64,000 bases of DNA, taken from Ewingella sp. CoE-038-23 (GTDB lineage: Bacteria > Pseudomonadota > Gammaproteobacteria > Enterobacterales > Enterobacteriaceae). The stretch is taken from the NCBI RefSeq assembly GCF_040419245.1, contig NZ_JAZHOH010000001.1:1302001-1366000 (forward strand), written 5' to 3'. A program made the position numbers and the translations under genes. The notes under the pieces were generated by a model. That model worked only from the letters and a program-made list of their open reading frames with translations, was not told where the DNA came from and searched no databases. Below, piece by piece: positions 1-9,378 of this stretch (positions are counted from its first letter, which is position 1; each line of letters starts with the position of its first letter).

Positions 1-42
1 AATACCCCACCCCAACCCTCCTCTAAATAGGGGAGGGAGCAA
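1..42 (-). repeat. Short GC-skewed palindromic repeat, copy 1
   Basis: This sequence is the reverse complement, with few changes, of the copy at 2571-2612. It has a CCC-rich arm and a GGGAGG arm around a short A/T loop. It is truncated by the window edge, so its full extent is unknown. It is likely a dispersed intergenic palindromic element. Confidence 0.6.
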
Positions 43-390
43 AGCAAAATCTATTGAAACGGTACGGTCGAAATGCCTCAAAACCGCAGTCAAAAATGGC
101 GCTGAGCAAGAGGTTCAAGACCTGAGGCTTGAATCCCGCAGCGAAGGCACCGCCTAAGCGGCGACATTTTGCGGTGGAGAACAGGTGTAACTGAAACACG
201 TTCGCCCCACGAGCGGAGCGCGTAGTAAAGAGCCGGGGATTCTCAAGGGGCGCGGCGATAGGCGCCCCTTGAGGCCGGTGTGGCGGCAGCGCACGGTTTT
301 GACCTTAAAACGGTGTGGGCCGACGCCCACGGTTTTGAAGTTGAATTGGAATTTAAAAGGCGAATATGGGTCGCCCAACCCATTAACCCA
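43..390. other. Non-coding, stem-loop-rich intergenic region
   Basis: I see no credible gene here. The region contains several inverted repeats: a 6-bp pair TTCAAG/CTTGAA near 115-134, a perfect 12-bp pair at 242-273, and a GTGGGC/GCCCAC pair near 317-332. The string CACGGTTTTGA occurs twice, near 292 and 330. Base composition (G+C-rich hairpins) differs from ordinary spacers. I recall similar sequence as multicopy intergenic DNA in related genera but cannot confirm this. Two short ORFs overlap it on opposite strands and look accidental. Confidence 0.5.
242..273. repeat. Perfect 12-bp inverted repeat (strong hairpin)
   Basis: The arms CTCAAGGGGCGC (242-253) and GCGCCCCTTGAG (262-273) are exact complements around an 8-base loop. 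No T-run follows on either strand, so a simple intrinsic terminator is unlikely. Confidence 0.7.
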
Positions 391-1290
391 TCAACTAATA
401 GGTTTGCCGCCTGTTACCCCTATCACTTCGCCAGTAATGTAACTCGACTCCTGCGAGGCAAGGAAAACGTAGCTTGAGGCCAGTTCGGCGGGCTGCCCGG
501 CGCGTTTAAGTGGGGTGTCTGAGCCAAAGTCGGGAATGTTCTCCTGAAGCTGTCCGCCGCTGACTTGCAGCACTGACCAGATTGGGCCGGGAGCAACGAC
601 GTTGACGCGGATACCTTTCTCGGCGACCTGCTTCGCCAAGCCTTGGCTGTAAGTGATGATGGCGCCTTTAGTCGACGCGTAGTCGAGCAGGAACTCACTC
701 GGCTGATAGGCCTGAATTGACGACGTGGTGATGATCGTCGAGCCAGCGGGCAGGTGCGGGATAGCCGCTTTGGTTATCCAGAACATGGCGAAAACGTTGG
801 TTTCGAAGGTCTTTCTGAACTGCTCGGTGGTTAATTCCGTCACGTCAGTGACCGCCACCTGCTTGCCCGCGACCAGTGCTAACACATCTAAACCGCCCAG
901 CTCGGAACGGGCTTTCTCCACCAGACGTTTACAGAAATCTTCATTGCTGATATCGCCCGGGATCAGCACGGCTTTACGGCCAGCCTCAATAATGTATTTC
1001 GCCACCTCTTCGGCATCCACCTGCTCTTCGGGCAGATAGGAGAGGGCGACGTCGGCCCCTTCACGGGCATAGGCAATGGCGGCGGCGCGGCCAATGCCGG
1101 AGTCGGCACCGGTGACCAAGGCTTTACGCCCTTCAAGTCGCCCTGAGCCACGATAAGTCTCTTCGCCATGATCGGGTTTTGGCTGCATTTTGGCATCAAG
1201 CCCTGGCGCGGGTTGCTTCTGCTTAGGGAAGCCATCGCTGCTGTACTGCGTCACAGGGTTTTGCATGGTGTATTGATCGCGCTTACTCAT
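391..1290 (-). CDS. yghA: YghA-type SDR-family NAD(P)-dependent oxidoreductase
   Basis: This encodes a 299-residue cytoplasmic short-chain dehydrogenase closely resembling E. coli YghA (about 294 residues). YghA-type enzymes are NAD(P)-dependent aldehyde/alcohol oxidoreductases, but the physiological substrate here is unknown. The N-terminal 50 residues carry the YghA-type lead-in (PKQKQPAPG). The Rossmann motif TGADSGIG lies at about residues 60-67. Catalytic Ser is near 191 and the YASTK motif gives Tyr204 and Lys208. I chose the ATG at 1290 because GAGAGG lies just upstream of it; an upstream in-frame ATG at 1365 would add 25 unconserved residues and lacks a ribosome site. It is monocistronic and divergent from the next gene. 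The gene and its neighbour are flanked by short palindromic repeats. Confidence 0.9.
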   Translation of the reverse strand: MSKRDQYTMQNPVTQYSSDGFPKQKQPAPGLDAKMQPKPDHGEETYRGSGRLEGRKALVTGADSGIGRAAAIAYAREGADVALSYLPEEQVDAEEVAKYIIEAGRKAVLIPGDISNEDFCKRLVEKARSELGGLDVLALVAGKQVAVTDVTELTTEQFRKTFETNVFAMFWITKAAIPHLPAGSTIITTSSIQAYQPSEFLLDYASTKGAIITYSQGLAKQVAEKGIRVNVVAPGPIWSVLQVSGGQLQENIPDFGSDTPLKRAGQPAELASSYVFLASQESSYITGEVIGVTGGKPIS

Positions 1291-1603
1291 ATTCGTCCTC
1301 TCTTCACCGGTTGATGCATTAAACGTGCATGAACCATTAAGGCTAGTTGAGTGAGAGGGGATCACAACGTGGATTCGTCTGATTCAAACCTGAGGTGGGA
1401 TCGACAGTGTAATAACGAAAGAATAGGGGCGAATGTGGCGAATTTACCGCCGGTTACAATGCGGGATCTTTAATCAATGTTTACCACTTGATCCAAAAAT
1501 AACCCTCTCCTTATATAGTTGCGGGGCGTTATCTCTTGCCTCACTCTGCGGCGTAAAACGCCAGCTGAAATCAATGAAAAATAATTGAGGTATAGAGCAG
1601 CTT

Positions 1604-2527
1604 ATGGGGCCTTTCTTACCGAATTCCATCCAGCGTTTTTCTCTGACATGGCTTCCCGCCGCGGCGCTTTCTCTGGCGCTGGGCGGCTGTTCAATGGCCA
1701 AGGCCGGGCAGAGCAGCGCCGAACCGCCACTCGACGCGCGGCTTAATGAGCAGGTGGTGATGCTTGCCGCGCATCTTGGCGATCGCACGGTTGAGCTGCA
1801 AACCACTATTTTCAAACCTTCGGGGCCGGGACCTTTCCCGATGGTGGTGCTCAACCACGGTAAAAACCCCGGCAAGGCCCGAGATCAAAAACGCTCGAGA
1901 CATCTGCGAGTGGCGGCAGCTTTGGTGGAGCGCGGCTATGTTGTCGCCATCCCCATGCGCGAAGGCTTTGCGGGTTCAGGAGGGCGCTATCCAGATGATC
2001 ACTGCGATACCTACAAGCATGGCTTAGACGAGGCGCGAGACGTTGCGGCGGCGATTAATGAATTGGTGAAACTGCCTTATGTCGACAGAAAACGCATGGT
2101 GATTGCAGGGCAGTCAGATGGCGGCTTGACCACTATCGCGCTCGGCACCCAGCAGATCCCCGGCGTGCTGGGCTTGGTGAACTTCTCCGGCGGGCTGCGG
2201 ATGCGCACCTGCAGCGATTGGCCGCAAAGGCTGGTCGCCACCTACGCGGCCTACGGCAAACAGGCCCGCTATCCGTCACTGTGGTTCTATGGCGACAACG
2301 ATCAAAACTGGCCGCAGCCTATGCCACAGCAGATGTTCTCGGCTTATTACAGCCACACGATAGGCGCCGCGCATGAAGCGAAGATGGTGGATATCGGCGT
2401 GTTCGGTAAAAACTCCCACGTATTCTTCGACACTAAAGACGGCGTGAAACTCTGGCTGCCGCAAGCCACGGTATTCTTCCACTCTCTAGGCCTGCCGTTT
2501 GAGCCTGTGAAGCGAGGTACGGTTTAG
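1604..2527 (+). CDS. Alpha/beta-hydrolase, probable lipoprotein (dienelactone-hydrolase-like)
   Basis: This encodes a 307-residue protein with a basic N-terminus, a hydrophobic segment (about residues 12-28) and a lipobox-like LGGC ending at Cys29, so it is probably a lipoprotein exposed to the periplasm. The body is an alpha/beta-hydrolase: an early LNHG oxyanion-type motif near 83-86 and the nucleophile elbow GQSDGG with Ser171. A late His in the GKNSH region (about 270) may complete the triad. Dienelactone-hydrolase and related carboxylesterase families share this layout, but the substrate cannot be told. The 313-bp spacer before it (1291-1603) shows no further gene. It is followed by three palindromes and no clear U-tract terminator. 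Confidence 0.75.
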   Translation: MGPFLPNSIQRFSLTWLPAAALSLALGGCSMAKAGQSSAEPPLDARLNEQVVMLAAHLGDRTVELQTTIFKPSGPGPFPMVVLNHGKNPGKARDQKRSRHLRVAAALVERGYVVAIPMREGFAGSGGRYPDDHCDTYKHGLDEARDVAAAINELVKLPYVDRKRMVIAGQSDGGLTTIALGTQQIPGVLGLVNFSGGLRMRTCSDWPQRLVATYAAYGKQARYPSLWFYGDNDQNWPQPMPQQMFSAYYSHTIGAAHEAKMVDIGVFGKNSHVFFDTKDGVKLWLPQATVFFHSLGLPFEPVKRGTV

Positions 2528-2528
2528 C

Positions 2529-2553
2529 GCCCTCTCCTTTTTAAGGAGAGGGC
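2529..2553. repeat. 11-bp palindrome after the hydrolase gene
   Basis: The arms GCCCTCTCCTT and AAGGAGAGGGC are perfect complements around TTT, immediately after the hydrolase stop codon. No T-run follows. It may protect the 3' end of the transcript or belong to the adjacent palindrome family. Confidence 0.55.
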
Positions 2554-2570
2554 TGGGGTGAAGTTTACTT

Positions 2571-2612
2571 TAGCTCCCTCCCTTGGCAAGGGGAGGGTTG
2601 GGGTGGGGTATT
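2571..2612 (+). repeat. Short GC-skewed palindromic repeat, copy 2
   Basis: This copy shows the arms CCCTCCC and GGGAGGG, followed by a GGTTGGGGTGGGGTATT tail. The tail and arm match copy 1 at 1-42 in inverted orientation. Confidence 0.6.
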
Positions 2613-2639
2613 TATCACCTAACTTACTGAGTTTTTTGC

Positions 2640-2690
2640 AATACCCCCTCCCAGCCTCCCCCTTATCAGGGGGAGGAGCTGAAGGTTAAA
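2640..2690 (-). repeat. Short GC-skewed palindromic repeat, copy 3
   Basis: An AATACCCCCTCCCAGCC lead is followed by CCTCCCCCT-TATC-AGGGGGAGG. It has the same organisation as copies 1 and 2, in the same orientation as copy 1. It lies between the convergent ends of the hydrolase and esterase genes. Confidence 0.55.
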
Positions 2691-2720
2691 CCCTTATCGA
2701 AGTAGGAATAAAATCAAAAC

Positions 2721-3572
2721 TCAACCGTGTAACCACTGCGCGTGGAACCTCAGATGCTCCTCGATAAAAGTCGCAATCGTGAAGTAGCTGTGGTCGTAGC
2801 CCGGCTGAATGCGGATCTGCAACGGCCAGCCTTGCTGACGCGCCAGCTCAACCAACTTGGATGGCTGGAGCTGATCGGCAAGGAACTGATCGTCGTCGCC
2901 CTGATCGATCAAGATCGGGAAGGGTTTCTGATCCTTGGGCAGCGTATTCAGCAAGTGGCAGCTGTCGTACTGCAACCATTGGTTCTCGTCATCGCCTAAA
3001 TAGGCGCTGAAAGCTTTACGCCCCCAAGGCACCTGACAAGGGTTAACGATGGGCGCGAAAGCTGATACTGAGCGAAAACGCTGCGGATTGCGCAAGGCTA
3101 ACACCAATGCTCCGTGGCCGCCCATGGAGTGGCCGCAGATTGACTGTTTATCACTGACGGAGAAGTGCCCGGCGATGATTTGCGGCAGCTCGTCGATAAT
3201 ATAGTCATACATACGGAAGTGGGCATCCCACGGCGCGCGGGTGGCGTTGAGGTAGAACCCCGCACCCTGACCCAAATCGTAATTTTCGTCATTGGGCACA
3301 TCGTCGCCCCGTGGGCTGGTGTCTGGCATCACCAGCACCAGTCCCAATTCGGCGGCAATGCGCTGCGCCCCGGCTTTCATCGTGAAGTTTTCATCATTGC
3401 AGGTTAAACCTGACAGCCAATAGAGCACCGGCGGCGGATTATCATCACGCGGCGGCGGCAGATAAATGCTGAATGTCATGCTGCAATTTAAACTGCTGGA
3501 GGTGTGGCGGTAGCGCTGTTGCCAACCGCCAAACATTCGGTGTTCTTCGAGTAGTTCTATCGAGCTGCTCAC
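2721..3572 (-). CDS. yeiG: S-formylglutathione hydrolase (YeiG/FrmB family)
   Basis: This esterase hydrolyses S-formylglutathione to formate and glutathione, the last step of glutathione-dependent formaldehyde detoxification in the cytoplasm. The 283-residue protein matches E. coli YeiG closely along its length. The nucleophile elbow GHSMGG gives Ser149; Asp227 (LIDQGDDD) and His261 (GYDHSYF) complete the triad. The start is GTG at 3572, supported by GGGAG eight bases upstream; the next in-frame Met would remove conserved residues. It lies 12 bp downstream of frmA on the same strand and is surely co-transcribed. E. coli keeps yeiG next to folE, which is also nearby here. Confidence 0.93.
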   Translation of the reverse strand: MSSSIELLEEHRMFGGWQQRYRHTSSSLNCSMTFSIYLPPPRDDNPPPVLYWLSGLTCNDENFTMKAGAQRIAAELGLVLVMPDTSPRGDDVPNDENYDLGQGAGFYLNATRAPWDAHFRMYDYIIDELPQIIAGHFSVSDKQSICGHSMGGHGALVLALRNPQRFRSVSAFAPIVNPCQVPWGRKAFSAYLGDDENQWLQYDSCHLLNTLPKDQKPFPILIDQGDDDQFLADQLQPSKLVELARQQGWPLQIRIQPGYDHSYFTIATFIEEHLRFHAQWLHG

Positions 3573-3584
3573 CGTTAGGCTCCC

Positions 3585-4724
<1,140 letters not shown>

Positions 4725-4766
4725 TTATAAATTGTCGCCCTTGATACAGCTTCAATGACTGTGGGC

Positions 4767-5687
4767 TCATATTGCTGGTTGTTCTAACTCGCCAGCAATG
4801 GGGTGTTTGAGTAACGGCACGACGCCGCCGTTTTGCGCGATGATCAGCTCTTTAAGCGCCCGCACGTTAGGGGTGAAAGCGTCACGCCGCCAGATAAGCC
4901 ACGTCGCGGTATCGGCGAAACTGTCTTCGATTTCATGGGCTTGCACCCGTTCATTGCCCGGCAGCTGATCCAGCACGCTGCGCGGTACCATGGCAATGCC
5001 CGCCCCGCTGGCGACGCAGGCCACCATCGAATGATAGGACTGAATTTCCATAATATTGCTGACAGCCAGCCCGGTGTGTTTAATCCACGACTGCAGGCGC
5101 GTGCGATAAGAGCAGGTGGCGCGGAAAGCAAAAACCGTATGGCCGCTGCGCCCTGGCGGAGTGTCAAAAGGGGATTCCCCCTGCGGCGAGATAATCACCA
5201 GACGTTCGCGAAAGGCGATACAGCCGTTGATGTCGTCATAATCAATCGGCCCATCGACCAGCGCGGCGGCCAGTTTGCCATCGCGCACGCCATCAATGGT
5301 TTCTCCCGACGTAGCGGTATTGAGTGATAACGACACCTGAGGGTAATGCTGATGATAAGCCGCCAGCAGGCTGGGTAGACGGGTCGCCGCCGTGCTCTCC
5401 ATTGAGCCGAGCGCAAAACCCCCGGCAGGCTCACCGGCGTGGGTGATACTCATGGCTTCATCGCTCAGTGCCAGAATGCGCTGGGCGTAATTAAGAAAAT
5501 TGTGGCCCATCGCCGACAGGCGAATTCTCTGCTTCTCGCGAATAAATAAGTCGCAGCCTAACTCGATTTCAAGCTGGCGCAGGCGCGTGGTCAGGTTGGA
5601 GGGCACGCGATGCAGCTGCTCGGCAGCGCGCGCCAGCGAGCCGGTTTCCGCTACGCTGCAAAACATACGCAATTGTGTCAGGTCCAT
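4767..5687 (-). CDS. LysR-family transcriptional regulator (YneJ/PtrR-like)
   Basis: This is a 306-residue DNA-binding regulator. Residues 1-60 form the winged helix-turn-helix (QLRMFCSVAETGSLARAAEQ). The rest is a LysR effector-binding domain. The pattern HRVPSNLTTRLRQLE and the FRATCSYR stretch resemble E. coli YneJ (PtrR). The ATG at 5687 has AAGAGGG five bases upstream; an in-frame GTG two codons earlier would sit on that ribosome site. It is divergent from the transporter gene at 5917 across a 229-bp shared region, the typical arrangement for a LysR regulator and its target. It could also influence frmA, which lies directly downstream on the same strand. The effector is unknown. Confidence 0.85.
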   Translation of the reverse strand: MDLTQLRMFCSVAETGSLARAAEQLHRVPSNLTTRLRQLEIELGCDLFIREKQRIRLSAMGHNFLNYAQRILALSDEAMSITHAGEPAGGFALGSMESTAATRLPSLLAAYHQHYPQVSLSLNTATSGETIDGVRDGKLAAALVDGPIDYDDINGCIAFRERLVIISPQGESPFDTPPGRSGHTVFAFRATCSYRTRLQSWIKHTGLAVSNIMEIQSYHSMVACVASGAGIAMVPRSVLDQLPGNERVQAHEIEDSFADTATWLIWRRDAFTPNVRALKELIIAQNGGVVPLLKHPIAGELEQPAI

Positions 5688-5916
5688 CGCCACCCTCTTG
5701 ATGATGAAATGCCGAGATTGCCTTCTGAGTGAATTCTCTAAGAAGAAACAACTTGGTCATTATTATTCACTTTTCGTGATTGTATCCGCAAGGCATGATG
5801 ATCCACAACTTAGTTTTAACACCTATGCACAAAAGAGGGTGTTTAGTCGTTACACTTTCTCTATGTTTGTTAGATGTTGCGAAATTGTAAAAAACAATAA
5901 AACAGGGCGGAACATT

Positions 5917-7068
5917 ATGGCATTTCGTGTAGCACTCAGCGGTTTTCTGGCATTTGTCGTCGCCATGGGGATAGGCCGTTTTGCCTTTACGCCTCAGGTG
6001 CCATTAATGATAGCTGAACATCAGTTCACGCTAACGGGCGCGGGCTTGGTCGCGGCATTCAATTATTTGGGCTACCTGTGCGGCGCTTATGACGCCATGA
6101 AGGCGAGTCGGCATCTTGAGCGCCGCCTGTGGCTTGGGCTGTGGGGCGCGGTGGCGCTGACGCTTATTTCGGCGGCGGTCACTGGTGAAGTCTTCCACAG
6201 CGTGATTCGCTTTATGATTGGCTGGACCAGCGGCTGGGCGATGGTGTTGGTGTCCGCGTGGTGCAATGAGCGTCTGCACCACTTTGGCCGTCCGGCGCTG
6301 GGCGCGGCGGTCTTCGCCGGGCCGGGGGCGGGTATCTTCCTCAGTGGGATTCTGGCCGTGGTGATTCATAGCTTGCAGCTCAGCTCGGCCGAGGCCTGGG
6401 CGGTGTATGGCGTTCTGGCCTTTGTGTTTATTGCGTTGATCAGCGTCAACTTGCCGCGAACCGGCGAGTTGCACCGGACCCACGTGGCGACTGAGCCGTT
6501 GAAAATGACGCCGACCCTGAAGCGTCTAGTGTGGAGCTACAGTCTGGCCGGATTCGGCTATATTCTACCCGCCACCTTCCTGTCGCAGATGGCCAGCGCG
6601 CGTTTCCCCGAAAGCCTGTTTGCCCAGTTCGTCTGGCCGGTGTTCGGCGGAGCGGCGGTGATTGGGATTATCATCGGCATTCTGACCCGTCACTGCCTGA
6701 CCACCCATACTCGTCTGGCACTCACCCTGTGGGCACAGGGGTTAGGGATTCTCTCTGCCGAAGTGATCCCAGGCGTCAGCGGACTGGTGATAGGTGCGGT
6801 GCTGGTGGGCGGCGGCTTCCTGAGCGTGGTGCAGCTGAGCCTGCAATATGGCCGCGAATTGGCGCCAGACCACAGCCGTTATCTGGCAGGGCTGTTAACC
6901 ACCGGCTACGCGGTGGGGCAGCTGTGCGGGCCGATTCTTTCTGCTATTTCGACTGCGATGACTCACCGTCTTGAACCTGCGCTGTATGTCGCGCTGGTAG
7001 GCTTTATTATTGCTGGTGCATTAGTGGTCGGGCGTCCGGGGCAACGCGTTGCCAGCGCCAAAGCATAA
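5917..7068 (+). CDS. YbfB/YjiJ-family MFS transporter
   Basis: This encodes a 383-residue inner-membrane protein with about twelve hydrophobic segments. The N-terminal GIGRFAFTP motif marks the YbfB/YjiJ branch of the major facilitator superfamily. The substrate is unknown. The ATG at 5917 follows a GGGCGG-like site. An open frame runs about 139 codons further upstream, but that part lies over the divergent regulator gene and its promoter and is not membrane-like, so I excluded it. The partnership with the divergent LysR gene suggests inducible export. A hairpin follows the stop codon. Confidence 0.85.
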   Translation: MAFRVALSGFLAFVVAMGIGRFAFTPQVPLMIAEHQFTLTGAGLVAAFNYLGYLCGAYDAMKASRHLERRLWLGLWGAVALTLISAAVTGEVFHSVIRFMIGWTSGWAMVLVSAWCNERLHHFGRPALGAAVFAGPGAGIFLSGILAVVIHSLQLSSAEAWAVYGVLAFVFIALISVNLPRTGELHRTHVATEPLKMTPTLKRLVWSYSLAGFGYILPATFLSQMASARFPESLFAQFVWPVFGGAAVIGIIIGILTRHCLTTHTRLALTLWAQGLGILSAEVIPGVSGLVIGAVLVGGGFLSVVQLSLQYGRELAPDHSRYLAGLLTTGYAVGQLCGPILSAISTAMTHRLEPALYVALVGFIIAGALVVGRPGQRVASAKA

Positions 7069-7077
7069 TATATATTA

Positions 7078-7106
7078 GGGGAATGTTTATTTATTAAATA
7101 TTCCCC
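7078..7106 (+). terminator. Hairpin after the MFS gene, possible terminator
   Basis: The arms GGGGAATGTTTA and TAAATATTCCCC pair over 12 positions (one G-T wobble) around a 5-base loop, starting 9 bases after the stop codon. The tail is A/T-rich but has no clean T-run. Confidence 0.5.
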
Positions 7107-7456
7107 GTAATTATATAATTAGCTTTATCAGTAATAATTTATAAATCAAAGATAAATGATTGAGTAAAAATATACTAAGAATATATTTAGGTTTGAGTTT
7201 GGTTGTTCTTATTTTTGAGTTTTAATAAGCGAATAGTCTAAGGTATTACCCCGGTAAATACTTTCTCGAAATAATTATCTACACATCCTCTTTTTTGTGG
7301 TTTTTCCCACACAGAAGAATCTTGGCTACTGGCTATTGAGTTGTGCCTTGGTGCCGATATAGTGATTAAAAGCCGCAAGGTTTTTAACAACGGGATATCA
7401 CTATTTAGATGAATTAATAACGCGTTTGTTCATTTAATCTAATGCAAGGAGCAACA
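7107..7456. other. A/T-rich spacer upstream of the omptin gene
   Basis: This is a low-G+C stretch with no gene. It must hold the omptin promoter. A weak PhoP-box-like direct repeat, GGTTTG-N5-GGTTGT, lies at 7190-7206. I see no clear -35/-10 pair. The low G+C content contrasts with the surrounding DNA. Confidence 0.5.
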
Positions 7457-8398
7457 ATGAAAAAGGCCACTTATTATACAGCTTGTGTTCTGTCTATGAC
7501 TGCCGCCCCCTCTTTGGTGCTGGCAGAAACCGACCCTTCTTGGTTTACCCCGGAGAAGGTCACTGTTGGGCTTTCATTAGGCCAGCTACAAGGGGAAGCC
7601 AAAGAGCGGGTGTATGATCCAGAAGAGGGGGGACGCAAAGTGAGCCAACTGAATTGGAAATATAATAATGCCGGCATTGTTAAAGGGGATTTTGCGTGGG
7701 ACTTCTCGCCATGGGCCTCTCTCGGCTTTAACGGCTGCACCACGCTGGCCTCTTCCGGCGCGTCAATGGATGACTATGATTGGCTGGATACCTCTAAATC
7801 ACAGTGGACCGACTGGTCAAGCCACTCGAATACCAAGCTTAATTATGCCAACGAATTTGATATCAATATTAAAGGTTGGTTGTTAAATGAAGAGCAATAT
7901 CGGCTGGGGCTGCTGGCGGGTTATCAACAAAGCGCATTTAGCTGGCTGGCGAAAGGCGGCAGTTACAATTACAACAGTGGTAAGGACATCGGCAATTGGC
8001 CTCGTGGAGAGCTCTCTATTGGTTACAAGCAGAAGTTTAAACTGCCTTATATCGGGCTGGTGGGCCGGTACCAATATGAGAAATTCGAAACTAACCTGGT
8101 GTTTAAATACAGCAATTGGGTCAGTGCCAATGCCAATGACGAACATTATTCAAGAAATACAACATTCAAAGATGATGTCAATAATGCGCGCTATTACGCC
8201 GTCGTGGCAGATGTCGGCTATTACGTCACGCCACAGGCAAAGGTTTATCTGGAAGGAAGCTGGAATCAGTATCAAGAGAAGCGCGGCTCCGTGAATTCCC
8301 ACGATCGCTCTGACGGGACCTACACGACATATAAAGATTCAGGCAGTATGGAAAACGAGTTTTATACTGTGACTCTGGGAGTAAAATACAGCTTCTGA
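7457..8398 (+). CDS. Omptin-family outer-membrane protease
   Basis: This encodes a 313-residue aspartate-histidine protease of the OmpT/Pla/PgtE family, a ten-stranded outer-membrane barrel that cleaves surface peptides and proteins. A signal peptide ends after VLA (about residue 23), leaving about 290 residues. Catalytic residues are present: DYD (Asp106, Asp108; OmpT Asp83/Asp85) and DEH (Asp228, His230; OmpT Asp210/His212). OmpT Glu27 and Asp97 correspond to Glu50 and Asp119. OmpT Asp208, part of the S1 pocket, is replaced by Ala226. The barrel ends in the usual aromatic YSF. The ATG at 7457 is preferred over one at 7442 because AAGGAG lies between them. It is a single gene in A/T-rich surroundings, which suggests accessory status. 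Confidence 0.93.
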   Translation: MKKATYYTACVLSMTAAPSLVLAETDPSWFTPEKVTVGLSLGQLQGEAKERVYDPEEGGRKVSQLNWKYNNAGIVKGDFAWDFSPWASLGFNGCTTLASSGASMDDYDWLDTSKSQWTDWSSHSNTKLNYANEFDINIKGWLLNEEQYRLGLLAGYQQSAFSWLAKGGSYNYNSGKDIGNWPRGELSIGYKQKFKLPYIGLVGRYQYEKFETNLVFKYSNWVSANANDEHYSRNTTFKDDVNNARYYAVVADVGYYVTPQAKVYLEGSWNQYQEKRGSVNSHDRSDGTYTTYKDSGSMENEFYTVTLGVKYSF

Positions 8399-8406
8399 GT
8401 TCCCAG

Positions 8407-8439
8407 TCCGTCCGGCTTCCCCTCTGGGTGCCGGACGGA
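8407..8439 (+). terminator. Strong hairpin after the omptin gene
   Basis: TCCGTCCGGC and GCCGGACGGA are exact complements (10 bp) with a 13-base loop, directly after the stop codon. No T-run follows, so termination is inferred from position and stability. Confidence 0.5.
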
Positions 8440-8610
8440 ATGCCTCGTCCTGCCCCCCGTTTGTGCAATATTGATAAGTTGCAGCTATTTCACTCATCAT
8501 GAATCACAATTACTGGATTATGAATCCGCACTCCACTACAGTAAGCCACCTCATTTTGGTGTGATCTGCGTCAACTTGACGACACTTGCGGGACCTGCTG
8601 GAGAATAACT

Positions 8611-9276
8611 ATGTCAACTTTGAGTAAAGAAGCCATTCTGGTACACGAGGCATTGCTGGCCCGTGGACTGGAAACCCCCCTGCGTGAGCCTCTGCCAATC
8701 GATAATGAAACGCGTAAACAGCGAATCAAAGAGCATATGACCGGCATCATGCAGCTGCTCAATCTTGACCTTGCAGACGACAGTTTGGCGGAAACGCCGC
8801 ACCGCATCGCCAAAATGTATGTCGATGAGATCTTCTCCGGCCTGGATTACGCCAACTTCCCCAAAATCACCGTCATCGAAAATAAGATGAAAGTGGATGA
8901 AATGGTGACTGTGCGTGATATCACCCTGACCAGCACCTGTGAGCACCACTTTGTGACCATCGACGGCAAAGCCACCGTGGCTTATATCCCGAAAGATAAA
9001 GTGATCGGTTTGTCGAAAATCAACCGCATCGTGCAGTTCTTCTCCCAGCGTCCGCAGGTTCAAGAGCGTCTGACCCAGCAGGTGTTGTTAGCCCTGCAAA
9101 CCCTGCTTGGCACCAACAACGTGGCGGTGTCGATTGATGCCGTGCACTACTGCGTTAAAGCGCGCGGTATCCGTGATGCGACCAGCGCCACTACCACCAC
9201 GTCACTCGGCGGCCTGTTTAAGTCGAGCCAGAACACGCGTCAAGAATTCCTGCGCACCGTGAGACACGCGAGCTAA
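8611..9276 (+). CDS. folE: GTP cyclohydrolase I
   Basis: FolE converts GTP to 7,8-dihydroneopterin triphosphate and formate, the first step of tetrahydrofolate synthesis. The protein has 221 residues, close to the E. coli length (222). Zinc ligands Cys110 and His113 (TCEHHF) and Cys181 (HYCVKARG) are present, with the catalytic His112 between them. The ATG at 8611 follows GGAG at good spacing. It is followed by yeiB, as in E. coli. A short hairpin separates the two. Confidence 0.97.
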   Translation: MSTLSKEAILVHEALLARGLETPLREPLPIDNETRKQRIKEHMTGIMQLLNLDLADDSLAETPHRIAKMYVDEIFSGLDYANFPKITVIENKMKVDEMVTVRDITLTSTCEHHFVTIDGKATVAYIPKDKVIGLSKINRIVQFFSQRPQVQERLTQQVLLALQTLLGTNNVAVSIDAVHYCVKARGIRDATSATTTTSLGGLFKSSQNTRQEFLRTVRHAS

Positions 9277-9292
9277 TCGCGTTTTTACTCAT

Positions 9293-9325
9293 TCGAAAGA
9301 CGGTCGAAAGACAGTTGAAAGCTTT
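9293..9325 (+). repeat. Short tandem repeat, 11-bp unit
   Basis: TCGAAAGACGG is followed directly by TCGAAAGACAG and then a more divergent TTGAAAGCTTT, between folE and yeiB. No function is evident. Confidence 0.45.
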
Positions 9326-9330
9326 AAGTT

Positions 9331-9351
9331 GCGGCACCTTTTAGGTGCCGC
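9331..9351 (+). terminator. folE-yeiB intercistronic hairpin
   Basis: GCGGCACCT and AGGTGCCGC pair perfectly around TTT, 55 bases after the folE stop. No U-tract follows. It may act as a weak terminator or a 3' stabiliser. Confidence 0.45.
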
Positions 9352-9378
9352 TAGTCTATCTGGCATACTCATTTTCTG

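Noticed and set aside
154..477. Two short opposing ORFs (74 and 65 codons) near the left edge
   Set aside because: They lie over a structured repeat-like block, lack convincing ribosome sites and have low-complexity basic products; one runs into the yghA end.
5500..5916. Upstream extension of the YbfB/YjiJ transporter gene
   Set aside because: It overlaps the divergent regulator and promoter region, and the conserved membrane protein begins at 5917 with a ribosome site.
7190..7206. PhoP box of the omptin gene as a firm annotation
   Set aside because: Both half-sites deviate and the distance to the gene (about 250 bases) is long; kept only as a weak finding.
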